Notes: generated from the letters alone by a model not told the origin. DNA of 64,000 nucleotides from Sedimentitalea arenosa (GCF_016428585.1 NZ_JAELVR010000002.1:186001-250000); one strand, 5' to 3'; shown: positions 1 to 8,665, numbered from the stretch's first letter. A program made the numbers and translations.

Positions 1-1
1 T

Positions 2-400
2 GACGCGGTGAATTGCGAAAGCCGGCAAGTGTTCAAGAAGGTTCTGCGCAACGGCGCGACCGGCGTGTTCCAAGGCAAGATCCTGGTCAAGGAGGGCGCG
101 CAGAAGACCGACGGCTACCAGATCAGCCAGTCGCTCCTGCTGGATGACGACAGCCAGTTCCTCGCCAAGCCCGAACTCGAGATCTATGCCGATGACGTGG
201 CCTGTTCACACGGCTCGACCAGCGGGGCGATCGACGAGACGGCGCTGTTCTACCTGCGCTCGCGTGGCCTGCCCAAGGGCGAGGCGACCGACCTTTTGAC
301 GCTCGCGTTTCTTGCCGAGGCGGTGGAGGAGATCGAGAACGAAACGCTCTCCGAGGATATCGTCGGAAGGCTGCAAAACTGGTTGGCGCGCCGCCGCTGA
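2..400 (+). CDS. sufD: Fe-S cluster assembly protein SufD, C-terminal part (5' end outside window)
   Basis: The reading frame is open from the first bases, so the gene starts upstream and only about 132 codons are visible. The stretch NCESRQVFKKVLRNGA, followed by VFQGKILV and the segment with ACSHGSTSGAID and FYLRSRGL, is the beta-helix and C-terminal part of the SufB/SufD family. SufD is a scaffold subunit of the SufBCD complex that assembles Fe-S clusters in the cytoplasm. The gene overlaps the next one by one base (TGATG) and lies in the same operon as sufS downstream, which supports the call. The family assignment is firm; SufD rather than SufB rests on the motif pattern and on being last before sufS. 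Confidence 0.9.
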   Translation, partial: DAVNCESRQVFKKVLRNGATGVFQGKILVKEGAQKTDGYQISQSLLLDDDSQFLAKPELEIYADDVACSHGSTSGAIDETALFYLRSRGLPKGEATDLLTLAFLAEAVEEIENETLSEDIVGRLQNWLARRR

Positions 401-885
401 TGCAGGTCACCTCCGACATCACCGCGACGTATCGCGGTCCGGGGCGAGTTATGAAACGCCTTCTGGAGATGGGTCAGCGCGAAGATCGGGCCTTGGCGTT
501 TCTCATGGCGTTCTGCGTCATCATGTTCTTTGCGCAGCTGCCCCGGCTGTCGCGCGAGGCGCATCTGACGGGGCAGGACCTGAACATGATGTTGGGCGGC
601 ACGCTTCTGGCGTGGATCTTCATTGCGCCGCTGCTGCTCTATGCGTTGGCGGGCCTCACGCACCTGATCGCCAAGGCGATCGGCGGGCAGGGCAGTTGGT
701 ACGGCGCGCGGCTGGCCCTGTTCTGGTCGCTGCTCGCCTCCACACCGCTGCTGTTGCTGCATGGTCTGGTCGCGGGGTTCATGGGGCCGGGGTTGGAGTT
801 GCAGATCGTGGGGGTTTTGTGGCTTGTGGTCTTTGGCTGGTTCTGGATATCCAGTCTCAGACAAGTCGAAAGACCCGCATCATGA
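400..885 (+). CDS. Yip1-like integral membrane protein in the suf operon
   Basis: 161-residue protein with four or five hydrophobic segments (about residues 30-47, 62-85, 105-125, 133-152) and no signal peptide. The order of segments and the short loops resemble Yip1-domain proteins, which are often found between sufD and sufS in Rhodobacterales. The start codon overlaps the sufD stop (TGATG) and the stop overlaps the next start (ATGA), so it is translationally coupled on both sides. Function is unknown; the position suggests expression with Fe-S assembly, but a direct role in that process is only inference. Confidence 0.7.
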   Translation: MQVTSDITATYRGPGRVMKRLLEMGQREDRALAFLMAFCVIMFFAQLPRLSREAHLTGQDLNMMLGGTLLAWIFIAPLLLYALAGLTHLIAKAIGGQGSWYGARLALFWSLLASTPLLLLHGLVAGFMGPGLELQIVGVLWLVVFGWFWISSLRQVERPAS

Positions 886-1472
886 CCGCACTCGATCTGC
901 GCCAGCTGGCGTTCCTGTCCATCAAGGACCCGGCAACGGCGGCAAGGATCCTGCTGTCCGTTCCCATCCCGCGCGAGGCGCTCTGGACCGCGCTTGCGCT
1001 GGTCGCGGTCCTGAATGCGCTGCTCTTCACGTTGTCGAACATTCTTGTACCCGCGCCGACGCCGATGCCGGGCATGTTCTCGGTGCCGCTCGTCTATTGC
1101 GTCCTCGTCGCGGGCGGACTGGTCCTGACGATCTATGCGCTGTTCTGGGCCGGGCGTGCGATGGGCGGGCAGGGGACTCTGGAGTCGGTGATGATCGTCA
1201 TCGTCTGGCTGCAGGCCCTGCGCGTCGTGGCGCAGATGGGCGTCCTGCTGTTACTGGTCACGGTGCCGTCCCTGTCGGTCCTACTGGTCTTCGCGGTGTC
1301 GCTCTATGGGCTCTACATGCTTCTTCATTTCATCGACCAGGCGCACAAGTTCAAATCGCTCGGGCGCTCGGCCGGGGTACTGATCGCCGCGCTCCTGGCC
1401 ATCGTGCTGGGACTGTCGCTGCTCATTTCCCTCTTCGGAGGGACGCTCATTGGATCTTCTCCCTATGTATGA
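882..1472 (+). CDS. Yip1-domain integral membrane protein in the suf operon
   Basis: 196-residue membrane protein starting at the ATG that overlaps the preceding stop by four bases. After a short N-terminal amphipathic part (residues 1-35) there are about five transmembrane segments, including LVAVLNALLFTLSNILV, a Gly-rich WAGRAMGGQGTLE loop and the C-terminal segment ending in LLISLFGG. The GRAMGG-type loop and overall topology match Yip1-family proteins. It looks like a paralogue of the gene before it, and both sit between sufD and sufS. The 3' end overlaps the sufS start region. The molecular role is not known. Confidence 0.72.
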   Translation: MTALDLRQLAFLSIKDPATAARILLSVPIPREALWTALALVAVLNALLFTLSNILVPAPTPMPGMFSVPLVYCVLVAGGLVLTIYALFWAGRAMGGQGTLESVMIVIVWLQALRVVAQMGVLLLLVTVPSLSVLLVFAVSLYGLYMLLHFIDQAHKFKSLGRSAGVLIAALLAIVLGLSLLISLFGGTLIGSSPYV

Positions 1473-2685
1473 CGTTCAAGCCATTCGGTCCGACTTTCCG
1501 ATCCTGTCGCGGCAGGTGAACGGCAAGCCGCTGACCTATCTGGACAACGGCGCTTCGGCGCAAAAGCCGCAGGTGGTGATCGATGCGGTCGCGCAGGCCT
1601 ATTCACAGGAGTACTCGAACGTTCACAGGGGCCTGCATTTCCTGTCCAACCTCGCGACCGACAAGTACGAGGCGGTGCGCGGCACTGTCGCGCGTTTTCT
1701 CGGCGCGGCGTCCGAGGACGAGATCGTGCTGAACTCGGGCACCACCGAGGGCATCAACCTTGTGGCCTATGGCTGGGCGATGCCGCGGATGGAGGCGGGC
1801 GACGAGATCATTCTCAGCGTGATGGAACACCACGCCAATATCGTGCCGTGGCACTTCCTGCGCGAACGTCAAGGGGTGGTGCTGAAATGGGTCGACGTGG
1901 ATGCGACCGGCGCGCTCGACCCGCAAGCGGTGATCGATGCAATCACGCCACGGACCAAGCTGATCGCCATTACGCAGGTTTCGAACGTTCTGGGGACCAA
2001 GGTCGACGTCAAAGCGATCACCGAAGCCGCCCACGCCAAGGGCGTTGCCGTTTTGGTCGATGGCAGCCAGGCGGCGGTGCACATGCCCGTGAACGTGGCC
2101 GAGATCGGCTGCGATTTCTATGCGATCACCGGACACAAGCTCTATGGGCCGTCCGGCTCAGGCGCGATCTATATCAAGTCCGAACGCATGGCGGAAATGC
2201 GTCCCTTCATGGGTGGCGGCGATATGATCAAGGAGGTCGGCAAGGACGAGGTGATCTACAACGATCCGCCGATGATGTTCGAGGCGGGCACTCCGGGAAT
2301 CGTGCAGACGATCGGTCTGGGCGTTGCGCTCGACTACATGATGGGCCTCGGACTCGACAAAATCGCTGCCCACGAGGACAGCTTGCGCGATTATACCAGC
2401 GAGCGCCTTGCCGGGCTGAACTGGCTCAACCTCCAAGGCACAACGCCTGACAAGGCCGCGATCTTCTCGTTCACGCTCGAAGGCGCGGCCCATGCGCATG
2501 ACATTTCGACGATCCTCGACAAGCGCGGTGTCGCCGTGCGGGCAGGGCACCATTGCGCCGGTCCGCTGATGGACCACCTGGGCGTGACCGCAACCTGCCG
2601 TGCGTCCTTCGGGCTCTACAACACCAAAGAGGAAGTCGATACGTTGGTTGACGCCCTCGAACTGGCGCATGAACTCTTCGCCTGA
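1465..2685 (+). CDS. sufS: Cysteine desulfurase SufS
   Basis: PLP-dependent group II cysteine desulfurase that takes sulfur from L-cysteine as an enzyme persulfide and feeds the SufBCD scaffold. From the ATG at 1465 the protein has 406 residues, the family's usual length. The PLP lysine is Lys225 in ITGHKLYGPSG, and the persulfide cysteine is Cys364 in RAGHHCAGPL, a position typical for SufS. A TTG at 1450 in the same frame has a well-spaced GGAGGG about seven bases upstream, so a form five residues longer is possible; homologues usually begin MYDVQAIR or similar, so 1465 is preferred. Last gene of the suf operon visible here. Confidence 0.96.
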   Translation: MYDVQAIRSDFPILSRQVNGKPLTYLDNGASAQKPQVVIDAVAQAYSQEYSNVHRGLHFLSNLATDKYEAVRGTVARFLGAASEDEIVLNSGTTEGINLVAYGWAMPRMEAGDEIILSVMEHHANIVPWHFLRERQGVVLKWVDVDATGALDPQAVIDAITPRTKLIAITQVSNVLGTKVDVKAITEAAHAKGVAVLVDGSQAAVHMPVNVAEIGCDFYAITGHKLYGPSGSGAIYIKSERMAEMRPFMGGGDMIKEVGKDEVIYNDPPMMFEAGTPGIVQTIGLGVALDYMMGLGLDKIAAHEDSLRDYTSERLAGLNWLNLQGTTPDKAAIFSFTLEGAAHAHDISTILDKRGVAVRAGHHCAGPLMDHLGVTATCRASFGLYNTKEEVDTLVDALELAHELFA

Positions 2686-2920
2686 CGGCGAATTGCAGTG
2701 ACAGCCGGAATTCGAGATTGCGAGCCATTTATGACGCTTGTATAGACCCGTTATGGCATCCCATGTTCTGATGGTTGCAGACTTGTTTGTCGAAACTATG
2801 AACCGACTTCGGTGATTGCGTCGGTGAGTGTAAATTGAAGATTGTGATCAGTGGCTTGCGGGACCGCCGATCTTTGCTTTCCTCCCGCAGTGAAATGAAG
2901 TAACACTGCGCAAGCAGTTT
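2686..2920. other. Intergenic region between sufS and tRNA-Arg
   Basis: 235 bases with no convincing coding frame. It presumably contains the tRNA promoter and the end of the suf transcript. I could not identify a strong rho-independent terminator or a clean promoter pair here. Confidence 0.5.
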
Positions 2921-2997
2921 GCACCCATAGCTCAGCTGGATAGAGTGTCGCCCTCCGAAGGCGAAGGTCGTAGGTTCGAATCCTACTGGGTGCGCCA
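2921..2997 (+). tRNA. tRNA-Arg (anticodon CCG)
   Basis: 77-base cloverleaf with CCA encoded. The acceptor stem GCACCCA (2921-2927) pairs with TGGGTGC (2987-2993), with discriminator G2994 and CCA at 2995-2997. The anticodon stem is TCGCC/GGCGA around the loop CTCCGAA, giving anticodon CCG at positions 34-36, which reads the arginine codon CGG. The T-arm shows GGTTCGAATCC. A small hairpin (ACTTCG-CCTT-CGAAGT, 3004-3019) follows directly but has no T tract. Confidence 0.97.
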
Positions 2998-3145
2998 CTT
3001 CACACTTCGCCTTCGAAGTTCGCCCCAACGATTTGAGCAAAAAAGATTTCCTGATCTCAGGCGTCTTGCGACTGCATCTGTCTCTAGGCCGGTATTGACG
3101 TGATCTTTCGTGTTTGTGACCGATCGTGGCGCATGGCACATGCGC

Positions 3146-3937
3146 TCATGCTTGCAGGTTTTTCAGCACGCTCGTCGCAAGAAATGTCAGGGCTGCGATA
3201 CAGACGATCGAGGGGCCGGCAGGCGTGTCCAATGCATAGGCCGCGCGCAGTCCGACGACAGCCGAAGCGCTGCCGATCATCGAAGCGATCAGGGCCATCT
3301 GCTCGGGCGTGCGCGACAACGGGCGCGCCGCTGCGGCCGGAATGATCAGCATCGCGGCGATCAGCAGGACACCGACCACCTTGATGGCAACGGCGACGGT
3401 GATCGCCAGGGCCAGCGTCAGGACAAGTTGTTCGCGGCGCGGATTGATACCGCTTGCATAGGCGATTTCCTCGCTCAGAGTCGAAGTCAAAAGCGCGGAC
3501 CAACGCCAGCCGATCAGCCCGACGACCGCGGCGGCGCCTCCCCAGATGACCGCCAGATCCGCGCGTGACACGGCCAGAATGTCGCCAAAGAGATAGGCCA
3601 TGAGGTCGATCCGGATCCCCGAGAGAAATGATACCGCGACCAAGCCGAAGGCGAGGGCGGAATGCGCGAGAACTCCCAGAAGTGTGTCCATCGCATAGCC
3701 CCGTCCGGTCAGAAGCGTGACGGTCAGGGCCATCGCCAGCGCCACGGCTACCGCGCCGGCGAAAATCGACACTTGCAGGGCGAGCGACAGGGCTATGCCC
3801 AGGATCGCTGCGTGGGCGGTGGCATCTCCGAAATAGGCCATGCGCCGCCAGACGACGAAGCTGCCCAGAGGAGCCGCTGCACAGGCGACACCGACACCGG
3901 CCAGCATCGCGCGGGTCATGAAATCGTCCAGCATCAT
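3146..3937 (-). CDS. znuB: Zinc ABC transporter permease ZnuB
   Basis: 263-residue multi-pass membrane protein of the ABC-3 (ZnuB/MntB) family with about eight hydrophobic segments. Typical family features are WRRMAYFGDATAHAAILG near residues 30-48 and KVVGVLLIAAMLIIPAAAA near residues 183-201. It forms the membrane channel for zinc import with ZnuC and periplasmic ZnuA. Its start overlaps the znuC stop by four bases in the order zur-znuC-znuB on the minus strand. Control is expected from the Zur protein encoded by the first gene of this operon. Confidence 0.95.
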   Translation of the reverse strand: MMLDDFMTRAMLAGVGVACAAAPLGSFVVWRRMAYFGDATAHAAILGIALSLALQVSIFAGAVAVALAMALTVTLLTGRGYAMDTLLGVLAHSALAFGLVAVSFLSGIRIDLMAYLFGDILAVSRADLAVIWGGAAAVVGLIGWRWSALLTSTLSEEIAYASGINPRREQLVLTLALAITVAVAIKVVGVLLIAAMLIIPAAAARPLSRTPEQMALIASMIGSASAVVGLRAAYALDTPAGPSIVCIAALTFLATSVLKNLQA

Positions 3938-4692
3938 TCGGCGGCCTCTGTTTTGGAATGGGCGTGGTCATGCCCACAGGTCTCGTCATGCGCGTGGTCA
4001 TGGTCATGGCGATACAGTGCAAGCGCACCGCCGGTGCCGGTGCCGAACAGGGCGCGGTATTCCGGAGCCGCCGAGACGATTTCGGGCGTGCCTTCGCAGC
4101 AGACATGCCCGTTCAGGCAAATGACCCTGTCGGACGCGCTCATCACCACGTGCAATTCGTGGCTGATCATCAGGACGGCGCACCCGGTGTCTTTGCGCAC
4201 CTCTTCAATCCGGCGATAGAAGGCTGCGGAGCCAGGTTGATCCAGACCCTGCGTCGCCTCGTCCAGAAGCAGGAGGTCGGGAGCGTGGATCAAGGCGCGG
4301 GCCAGCAGGACCCGCTGCATCTGTCCGCCGGACAGGGCCGACATCTGGCGTTGGGACAAGTCCGGCACGCCCGCGCGTTCCAGCGCGGGCAGGCAGGCCG
4401 CGCGGGGCGTGCCGCCGGGCAGGCGCAGGAAGCGTTCCACCGTCATCGGCAGCGTCGGGTCGATATGCAGCTTCTGCGGCACGTATCCGATGCGCAGCCC
4501 CGGCTTGCGAATGATCCGTCCGGATGTCGGCCGGGCCGCGCCGATCAATGCGCGGAGCAGCGTGGTCTTACCCGATCCGTTGGGACCGACAATGGTGACG
4601 ATTTCGCCGGGCTGAACGGTCAGCGATACGTTCTGCAGAACTGTATGGGGGCCGTAACCGACGCTTATGCCTTCTACCGAGACGAGGTTCAT
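3934..4692 (-). CDS. znuC: Zinc ABC transporter ATP-binding protein ZnuC
   Basis: 252-residue ATPase that powers zinc import. Walker A is GPNGSGKTTLLRAL (about residues 37-50), the signature is LSGGQMQRVLLARAL and Walker B is LLLLDEATQGLD. The C-terminus carries a histidine-rich tail (HDHDHAHDETCGHDHAH), a frequent feature of ZnuC that may bind zinc. It overlaps zur and znuB by four bases each, so the three genes are one transcription and translation unit. Confidence 0.95.
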   Translation of the reverse strand: MNLVSVEGISVGYGPHTVLQNVSLTVQPGEIVTIVGPNGSGKTTLLRALIGAARPTSGRIIRKPGLRIGYVPQKLHIDPTLPMTVERFLRLPGGTPRAACLPALERAGVPDLSQRQMSALSGGQMQRVLLARALIHAPDLLLLDEATQGLDQPGSAAFYRRIEEVRKDTGCAVLMISHELHVVMSASDRVICLNGHVCCEGTPEIVSAAPEYRALFGTGTGGALALYRHDHDHAHDETCGHDHAHSKTEAAE

Positions 4693-5207
4693 TCTTCGGC
4701 CTGTTCCGCGCAGGCGGGGCAGAGACCCACGGCTTCGACCGTGGTCCGTTCGATCTGAAAGCCGGCCGCACGCGCCGCATCGCCAAGGTCGCCGGGTGCC
4801 GGGGCGGAATGCGTTTCCGCCACGGACGCACAGGACCTGCAGATCATGAATGCCGGGGAGTGAGTGGCTCCAGGGTGGGCGCAGGCGATGAAGGCATTGA
4901 GGCGCTCGATCTTGTGGGCGAAGCCATTGGCCACGAGGAATTCCAGCGCGCGGTAGGCGACAGGCGGCTGCGAGCCAAACCCGGCATCGCGCAGACGGTC
5001 GAGCATCTCGTAGGCGCCAAGCGCGCGATGTTCCTGCAGCAGGACTTCAAGCGCCTTGCGGCGGACCGGGGTGAAGCGCAGCCCATTGCTTTCGCAGTGC
5101 GACTCTGCCGCCGCTACCGCCGTCTTGATACAGTCCGCGTGATCATGCTGTTCAAACCCGACAGTATCGGGGAGCCGATCGCTTTCTGTCTGATCGCCGG
5201 TTGTCAT
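4689..5207 (-). CDS. zur: Zinc uptake regulator Zur (Fur family)
   Basis: 172-residue Fur-family repressor. The winged-helix domain covers about residues 20-100 (LRFTPVRRKALEVLL, then PPVAYRALEFLVANGFAHKIE), and the zinc-site cysteines are in the FMICRSCASV and VGLCPACAEQ pairs; the second pair is near the C-terminus. The frame is open further upstream, but the ATG at 5207 gives normal length and faces znuA across a short divergent promoter. Zur with bound zinc represses znuA and its own zur-znuCB operon; a matching operator is visible at 5234-5251. Confidence 0.92.
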   Translation of the reverse strand: MTTGDQTESDRLPDTVGFEQHDHADCIKTAVAAAESHCESNGLRFTPVRRKALEVLLQEHRALGAYEMLDRLRDAGFGSQPPVAYRALEFLVANGFAHKIERLNAFIACAHPGATHSPAFMICRSCASVAETHSAPAPGDLGDAARAAGFQIERTTVEAVGLCPACAEQAEE

Positions 5208-5233
5208 GTTATTACAGTACCTGTATCTGGTGG

Positions 5234-5251
5234 GTAACGTTATAAGATCAC
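5234..5251. promoter_or_regulatory. Putative Zur operator between zur and znuA
   Basis: GTAACGTTATAAGATCAC agrees at 12 of 18 positions with the proteobacterial Zur-box type GAAATGTTATAACATTTC. It lies in the 56-base divergent promoter region, 13 bases upstream of the chosen znuA start, so one site could control both directions. The consensus is recalled from the family and not computed here. Confidence 0.55.
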
Positions 5252-5263
5252 ATGGAGCCGGAC

Positions 5264-6238
5264 ATGTCCAGAAACCTCGTTCCGCTGTCGCTTGCAGCCT
5301 CGCTCGTAGCCGGAGTCGCGGTCGCCGACGGGCCGCGCGTTGCCGTCGATATCGCACCTGTTCACTCGCTCGTAGCGCGCGTGATGCTAGGTGTCGGCAC
5401 GCCCGCGCTCATCGTGACTCCGGGTGCAAGCCCGCACGAATACAGCCTGCGACCGTCCGAAGCGACCGCACTACAGGACGCGGACGTCGTGTTCTGGGTG
5501 GGCGCCGATCTGACGCCTTGGCTGGACGATGCCGTCGAGACGCTGGCCAGTCAGGCCACCGTCGTAGAGCTGCTCGAAACCGATGGCACGGTGGTTCTTG
5601 AGATGCGCGAAGGCGCCCTTTTCGAAGCGCATGCACATGATGATCACGACCATTCGGACGATCATGAAGCGGACAAGAAGCACGACGACCATGCCGCGGA
5701 TCATGACCACGATGATCATGCACATAGCGATCGCGACCCGCATGCATGGCTGTCCCCCGACAACGGGGCGGTTTGGCTGAACACGATCGCGGCAACTCTT
5801 TCGGCAGCCGATCCCGAGAATGCCGGAGCCTATTTCGCAAACGCGGCCGCCGGACGCGCCGAACTCGAGGACCTGAAGTCCGAGATCAACGGTGTTCTGC
5901 AACCCATGAGAGGCGGCAGTTTCATCGTTTTCCACGACGCCTACCAATACTTCGAGGTCGCATTCGACTTTCCGGCATCCGGCGCGATTTCGCTTTCGGA
6001 TGCGGTCGATCCCAGCCCGGCGCGCATCGCCGAAATCCAGTCCCGCGTCGCCGATCGGAATGTCACCTGCGTCCTGTCGGAGCCCCAGTTTTCCGCCGGT
6101 ATCGTCGCCGCAGTCATGGATGGGTCTTCTGCGAACGCCGGCGTTCTCGATCCTTTGGGCTCGGACCTCGAGCAGGGCGTGTCGCTCTATCCGTCGCTGT
6201 TGAAGAACCTCGCGAACTCCCTGGCGGATTGCCTTTGA
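5264..6238 (+). CDS. znuA: Periplasmic zinc-binding protein ZnuA
   Basis: Solute-binding protein (cluster A-I) that captures Zn2+ in the periplasm and passes it to ZnuBC. The N-terminal signal peptide is MSRNLVPLSLAASLVAGVAVA. The Zn ligands expected for the family are in APVHSLV, the DPHAWLSP motif and FHDAYQYFE, with a C-terminal Asp region. A long His/Asp-rich loop (about residues 121-160) lies between the first two, typical of ZnuA. The ATG at 5264 is preferred over one at 5252, because GGAG sits eight bases before it and the signal peptide then begins cleanly. A Cys near the end (ADCL) probably forms the usual disulfide with Cys in NVTCVL. Confidence 0.95.
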   Translation: MSRNLVPLSLAASLVAGVAVADGPRVAVDIAPVHSLVARVMLGVGTPALIVTPGASPHEYSLRPSEATALQDADVVFWVGADLTPWLDDAVETLASQATVVELLETDGTVVLEMREGALFEAHAHDDHDHSDDHEADKKHDDHAADHDHDDHAHSDRDPHAWLSPDNGAVWLNTIAATLSAADPENAGAYFANAAAGRAELEDLKSEINGVLQPMRGGSFIVFHDAYQYFEVAFDFPASGAISLSDAVDPSPARIAEIQSRVADRNVTCVLSEPQFSAGIVAAVMDGSSANAGVLDPLGSDLEQGVSLYPSLLKNLANSLADCL

Positions 6239-6467
6239 CCAGACGAGTCCATCCGCTGCAATTCTTAAGGCAGCGTCTCATGGCGGTGCCCGATCTGCGT
6301 GGAGAGTATTGGAAACTGGCAGCTATTTCCACGGTTCAGGCAGCTTGGCCAACGGAGCAGCAAACTTATAGGTCAATAAATAAATCAGGAAGATTTATTT
6401 ATTGACAGAATCACGCGAACCGACGAGTTTGCGGCCTAACCTGCCTACGGACGCGCATAGAACAGTC
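6239..6467. other. Intergenic region upstream of the ROK regulator
   Basis: About 230 bases between znuA and the ROK gene. It contains a weak hairpin after znuA (CGCTGC/GCAGCG, 6252-6273) and the long AT-rich palindrome described separately. The part after 6402 could be coding if translation starts at the TTG at 6402. Confidence 0.5.
6372..6406. promoter_or_regulatory. Perfect 15-bp inverted repeat, candidate operator of the ROK regulator
   Basis: The arm GTCAATAAATAAATC (6372-6386) and its exact reverse complement (6392-6406) are separated by AGGAA. The AT-rich core with AAATAAA and TTTATTT halves resembles operators of ROK-family regulators such as NagC and Mlc. There is no T tract and it lies just upstream of the ROK gene, so an operator for autoregulation is more likely than a terminator. 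Confidence 0.6.
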
Positions 6468-7700
6468 ATGTTAGTTGAAAGCCGAACAGACACGGATCGC
6501 CAGGACGAACGCCATGTTGTCGGCGGAGCGGGGCTTGGAACGAACCAGACCGCCATGCGCGCATACAACGAACGCCTCGTGCTGTCGCTCATCCGCCAGT
6601 CCGGTCCGATGTCCAAAGCTGAAATCGCCCGCGTGACCGGCCTTTCCGCACAGACGGTTTCCGTCATCATGCGCGCCCTGGAACAGGACGGTTTTCTCAC
6701 CAAGGGCGAGCCTGTGCGAGGCAAGGTTGGACAACCTTCGGTGCCGATGGGACTCAGGAGCGAGGGGGCATTCTTTCTGGGTCTCAAGATCGGTCGCCGC
6801 GGCTCGGAGCTGCTGCTGACCGACTTTCTGGGGGATGTGAAGTTCCAGCGCCGGGAAACTCATCGGGTGCCTGCGCCGGACGACGTCGTGGCATTCGCCA
6901 GCGAAGCTATCCGCGAAGCTCTGGATGGGCTTCCCGACGAACAGCATAGCCGCGTGGCAGGTCTCGGTGTCGCCCTGCCGTTCCGGCTCTGGGATTGGGC
7001 CGACGCCACGGAGAAGGATAGCATCAGGCTTGACGCCTGGCGCACCTGCGATCTCGCCGCCGAGATCGGGAAGTCCTGGGACTTCCCGGTTTACATCTGC
7101 AACGACGCTTCCGCGGCCTGCGGGGCCGAGCTGGTTTTCGGCGATCAAAACAAGCCTCGGGATTTCCTGTATTTCTACATCGGCTATTTCGTCGGTGGTG
7201 GTCTGGTTCTGGACAACGCGCTCTATACCGGCAGAACCGGGAATGCGGCGGCCCTTGGATCTGTCTTGGTCACGGCAAGAGACGGCGACGGGTGCCAATT
7301 GGTCGAGGTGGCGTCGTTGGTGACGCTGGAACAGGCGTTGGTGAAAGCGGGCGAAGACGCATCGTCGCTCTGGAACCGATCGGGGGATTGGCAAGTGCCG
7401 CAAGGGGTGCTGGACGAATGGCTCGACCAGGCGGCGAGCGGTCTGGCGCAGGCGATTGCTTCCTCGACCTGTCTCATCGATTTCGAAACCGTTCTCATCG
7501 ACGGATCGATGCCGCCGAGCGTCCGGGCGGCGCTGGTCGCGCGCACGGCCAAGGCGCTACGCGACCTCATCGTTCCGGGCATTTCGTTTCCTGACGTGAC
7601 GGAGGGGGTGATCGGCTATGACGCAAAAACTCTGGGGGCCGCCAGTCTGCCCTTGTCCGACCGATTTCTCGTCGATCGCGATGCGTTCCTGAAAGGCTGA
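6468..7700 (+). CDS. ROK family transcriptional regulator
   Basis: Winged-helix plus sugar-kinase-like regulator. The helix-turn-helix is in KAEIARVTGLSAQTVSVIMRAL (about residues 47-68 from this start), and the remainder is an ROK fold, with GLGVALPFRLW and the acidic ICNDASAACGAE active-site-like stretch. It lacks the CxCGxxGC zinc motif of many ROK proteins, so sugar kinase activity is doubtful. The frame is open from a TTG at 6402, but that codon lies inside a palindrome, so ATG 6468 is preferred; a shorter form is also possible. It is followed after three bases by a fructokinase, so the likely effector is a sugar or sugar phosphate in fructose metabolism. Confidence 0.82.
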   Translation: MLVESRTDTDRQDERHVVGGAGLGTNQTAMRAYNERLVLSLIRQSGPMSKAEIARVTGLSAQTVSVIMRALEQDGFLTKGEPVRGKVGQPSVPMGLRSEGAFFLGLKIGRRGSELLLTDFLGDVKFQRRETHRVPAPDDVVAFASEAIREALDGLPDEQHSRVAGLGVALPFRLWDWADATEKDSIRLDAWRTCDLAAEIGKSWDFPVYICNDASAACGAELVFGDQNKPRDFLYFYIGYFVGGGLVLDNALYTGRTGNAAALGSVLVTARDGDGCQLVEVASLVTLEQALVKAGEDASSLWNRSGDWQVPQGVLDEWLDQAASGLAQAIASSTCLIDFETVLIDGSMPPSVRAALVARTAKALRDLIVPGISFPDVTEGVIGYDAKTLGAASLPLSDRFLVDRDAFLKG

Positions 7701-7703
7701 TCG

Positions 7704-8630
7704 ATGATCCTGTGTTGCGGAGAAGCCCTGATCGACATGATCCCGACTGCCACCAAGGCCGGACCGGACGGGTTCGTGCCGCATTGTGGCGGTGCGGTCT
7801 ATAACACCGCCATCGCGCTTGGGCGGCTGGGCGTGCGGACCGGCATGCTGACGGGCCTGTCCAGCGACATGTTCGGTCAGCAATTGGCTTCCGGCCTGAA
7901 ATCCAGCCATGTGGACGCGTCGCATGTGATCCTATCTGACCGGCCGACGACGCTGGCCTTCGTACGGCTGGTGGATGGTCATGCCACTTACGAATTCTTC
8001 GACGAGAATTCCGCCGGGCGCATGGTAACGCCAGAGGACATGCCGGCGCTGACCGGCGAGGTGACGGCGCTCTACTTCGGTGGGATCAGTCTGGCCTGCG
8101 AGCCGGGCGCGGACGCTTATACCGCCCTGTTGGAACATGGTGCCAGTGAGCGTGCGGTAATGCTCGACCCGAACATTCGTCCTGCATTCATTCGGGACAT
8201 CGACCGCTACCGCCGACGGCTGGACCGGATGATCGCGCTGGCGGATATCGTCAAGGTATCGGATGAGGATCTCAACTGGATCACGCCCGAGCCGTTGTCG
8301 CTGCGCGAGAAGGTGGATCGGCTTCTGGCCAAGGGCCCGTCACTGGTGATCCTGACGCGGGGCGGCGAAGGGGCCACAGGGTATCTTGTCAGCGGCGACG
8401 AGGTGCAGGTGCCCGCCCTGAAAGCCGAGATTACCGACACGGTCGGCGCTGGCGACACCTTCAATGCCGGCGTGCTGGCCAAGTTGTCTGAGCTCGGGCA
8501 GTTGCACAAATCCGGTCTGGCCGCCCTGTCACCCGAAATATTGAGCGAAACGCTTGCGCACGGCGCGCGCGTCGCCGCGATCACCGTTTCGCGTGCGGGC
8601 GCGAACCCGCCTTGGGCCGGAGAGCTTTGA
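7704..8630 (+). CDS. Fructokinase-type carbohydrate kinase (PfkB family)
   Basis: 308-residue ribokinase/PfkB kinase. The N-terminus CCGEALIDMIP and the GGAVYNTAIALGRLG segment form the sugar site, and the C-terminal signature DTVGAGDTFNAGVLAKL carries the catalytic Asp in GAGD. Proteins of this type in Rhodobacterales are annotated as fructokinase. The neighbours agree: the downstream polyol operon makes fructose, and pgi in the next operon handles fructose 6-phosphate. It follows the ROK gene after three bases and is almost certainly co-transcribed with it. Fructose as substrate is an inference from context. Confidence 0.85.
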   Translation: MILCCGEALIDMIPTATKAGPDGFVPHCGGAVYNTAIALGRLGVRTGMLTGLSSDMFGQQLASGLKSSHVDASHVILSDRPTTLAFVRLVDGHATYEFFDENSAGRMVTPEDMPALTGEVTALYFGGISLACEPGADAYTALLEHGASERAVMLDPNIRPAFIRDIDRYRRRLDRMIALADIVKVSDEDLNWITPEPLSLREKVDRLLAKGPSLVILTRGGEGATGYLVSGDEVQVPALKAEITDTVGAGDTFNAGVLAKLSELGQLHKSGLAALSPEILSETLAHGARVAAITVSRAGANPPWAGEL

Positions 8631-8665
8631 AATCGTACGGGCCATTCATTTCTTCGGCCAATTAT

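Noticed and set aside
3004-3019. Hairpin after tRNA-Arg considered as a terminator
   Set aside because: Six base pairs and no T tract; too weak to call.
6372-6406. Long palindrome read as a terminator of znuA
   Set aside because: It is AT-rich without a following T run and 130 bases from znuA, so an operator fits better.
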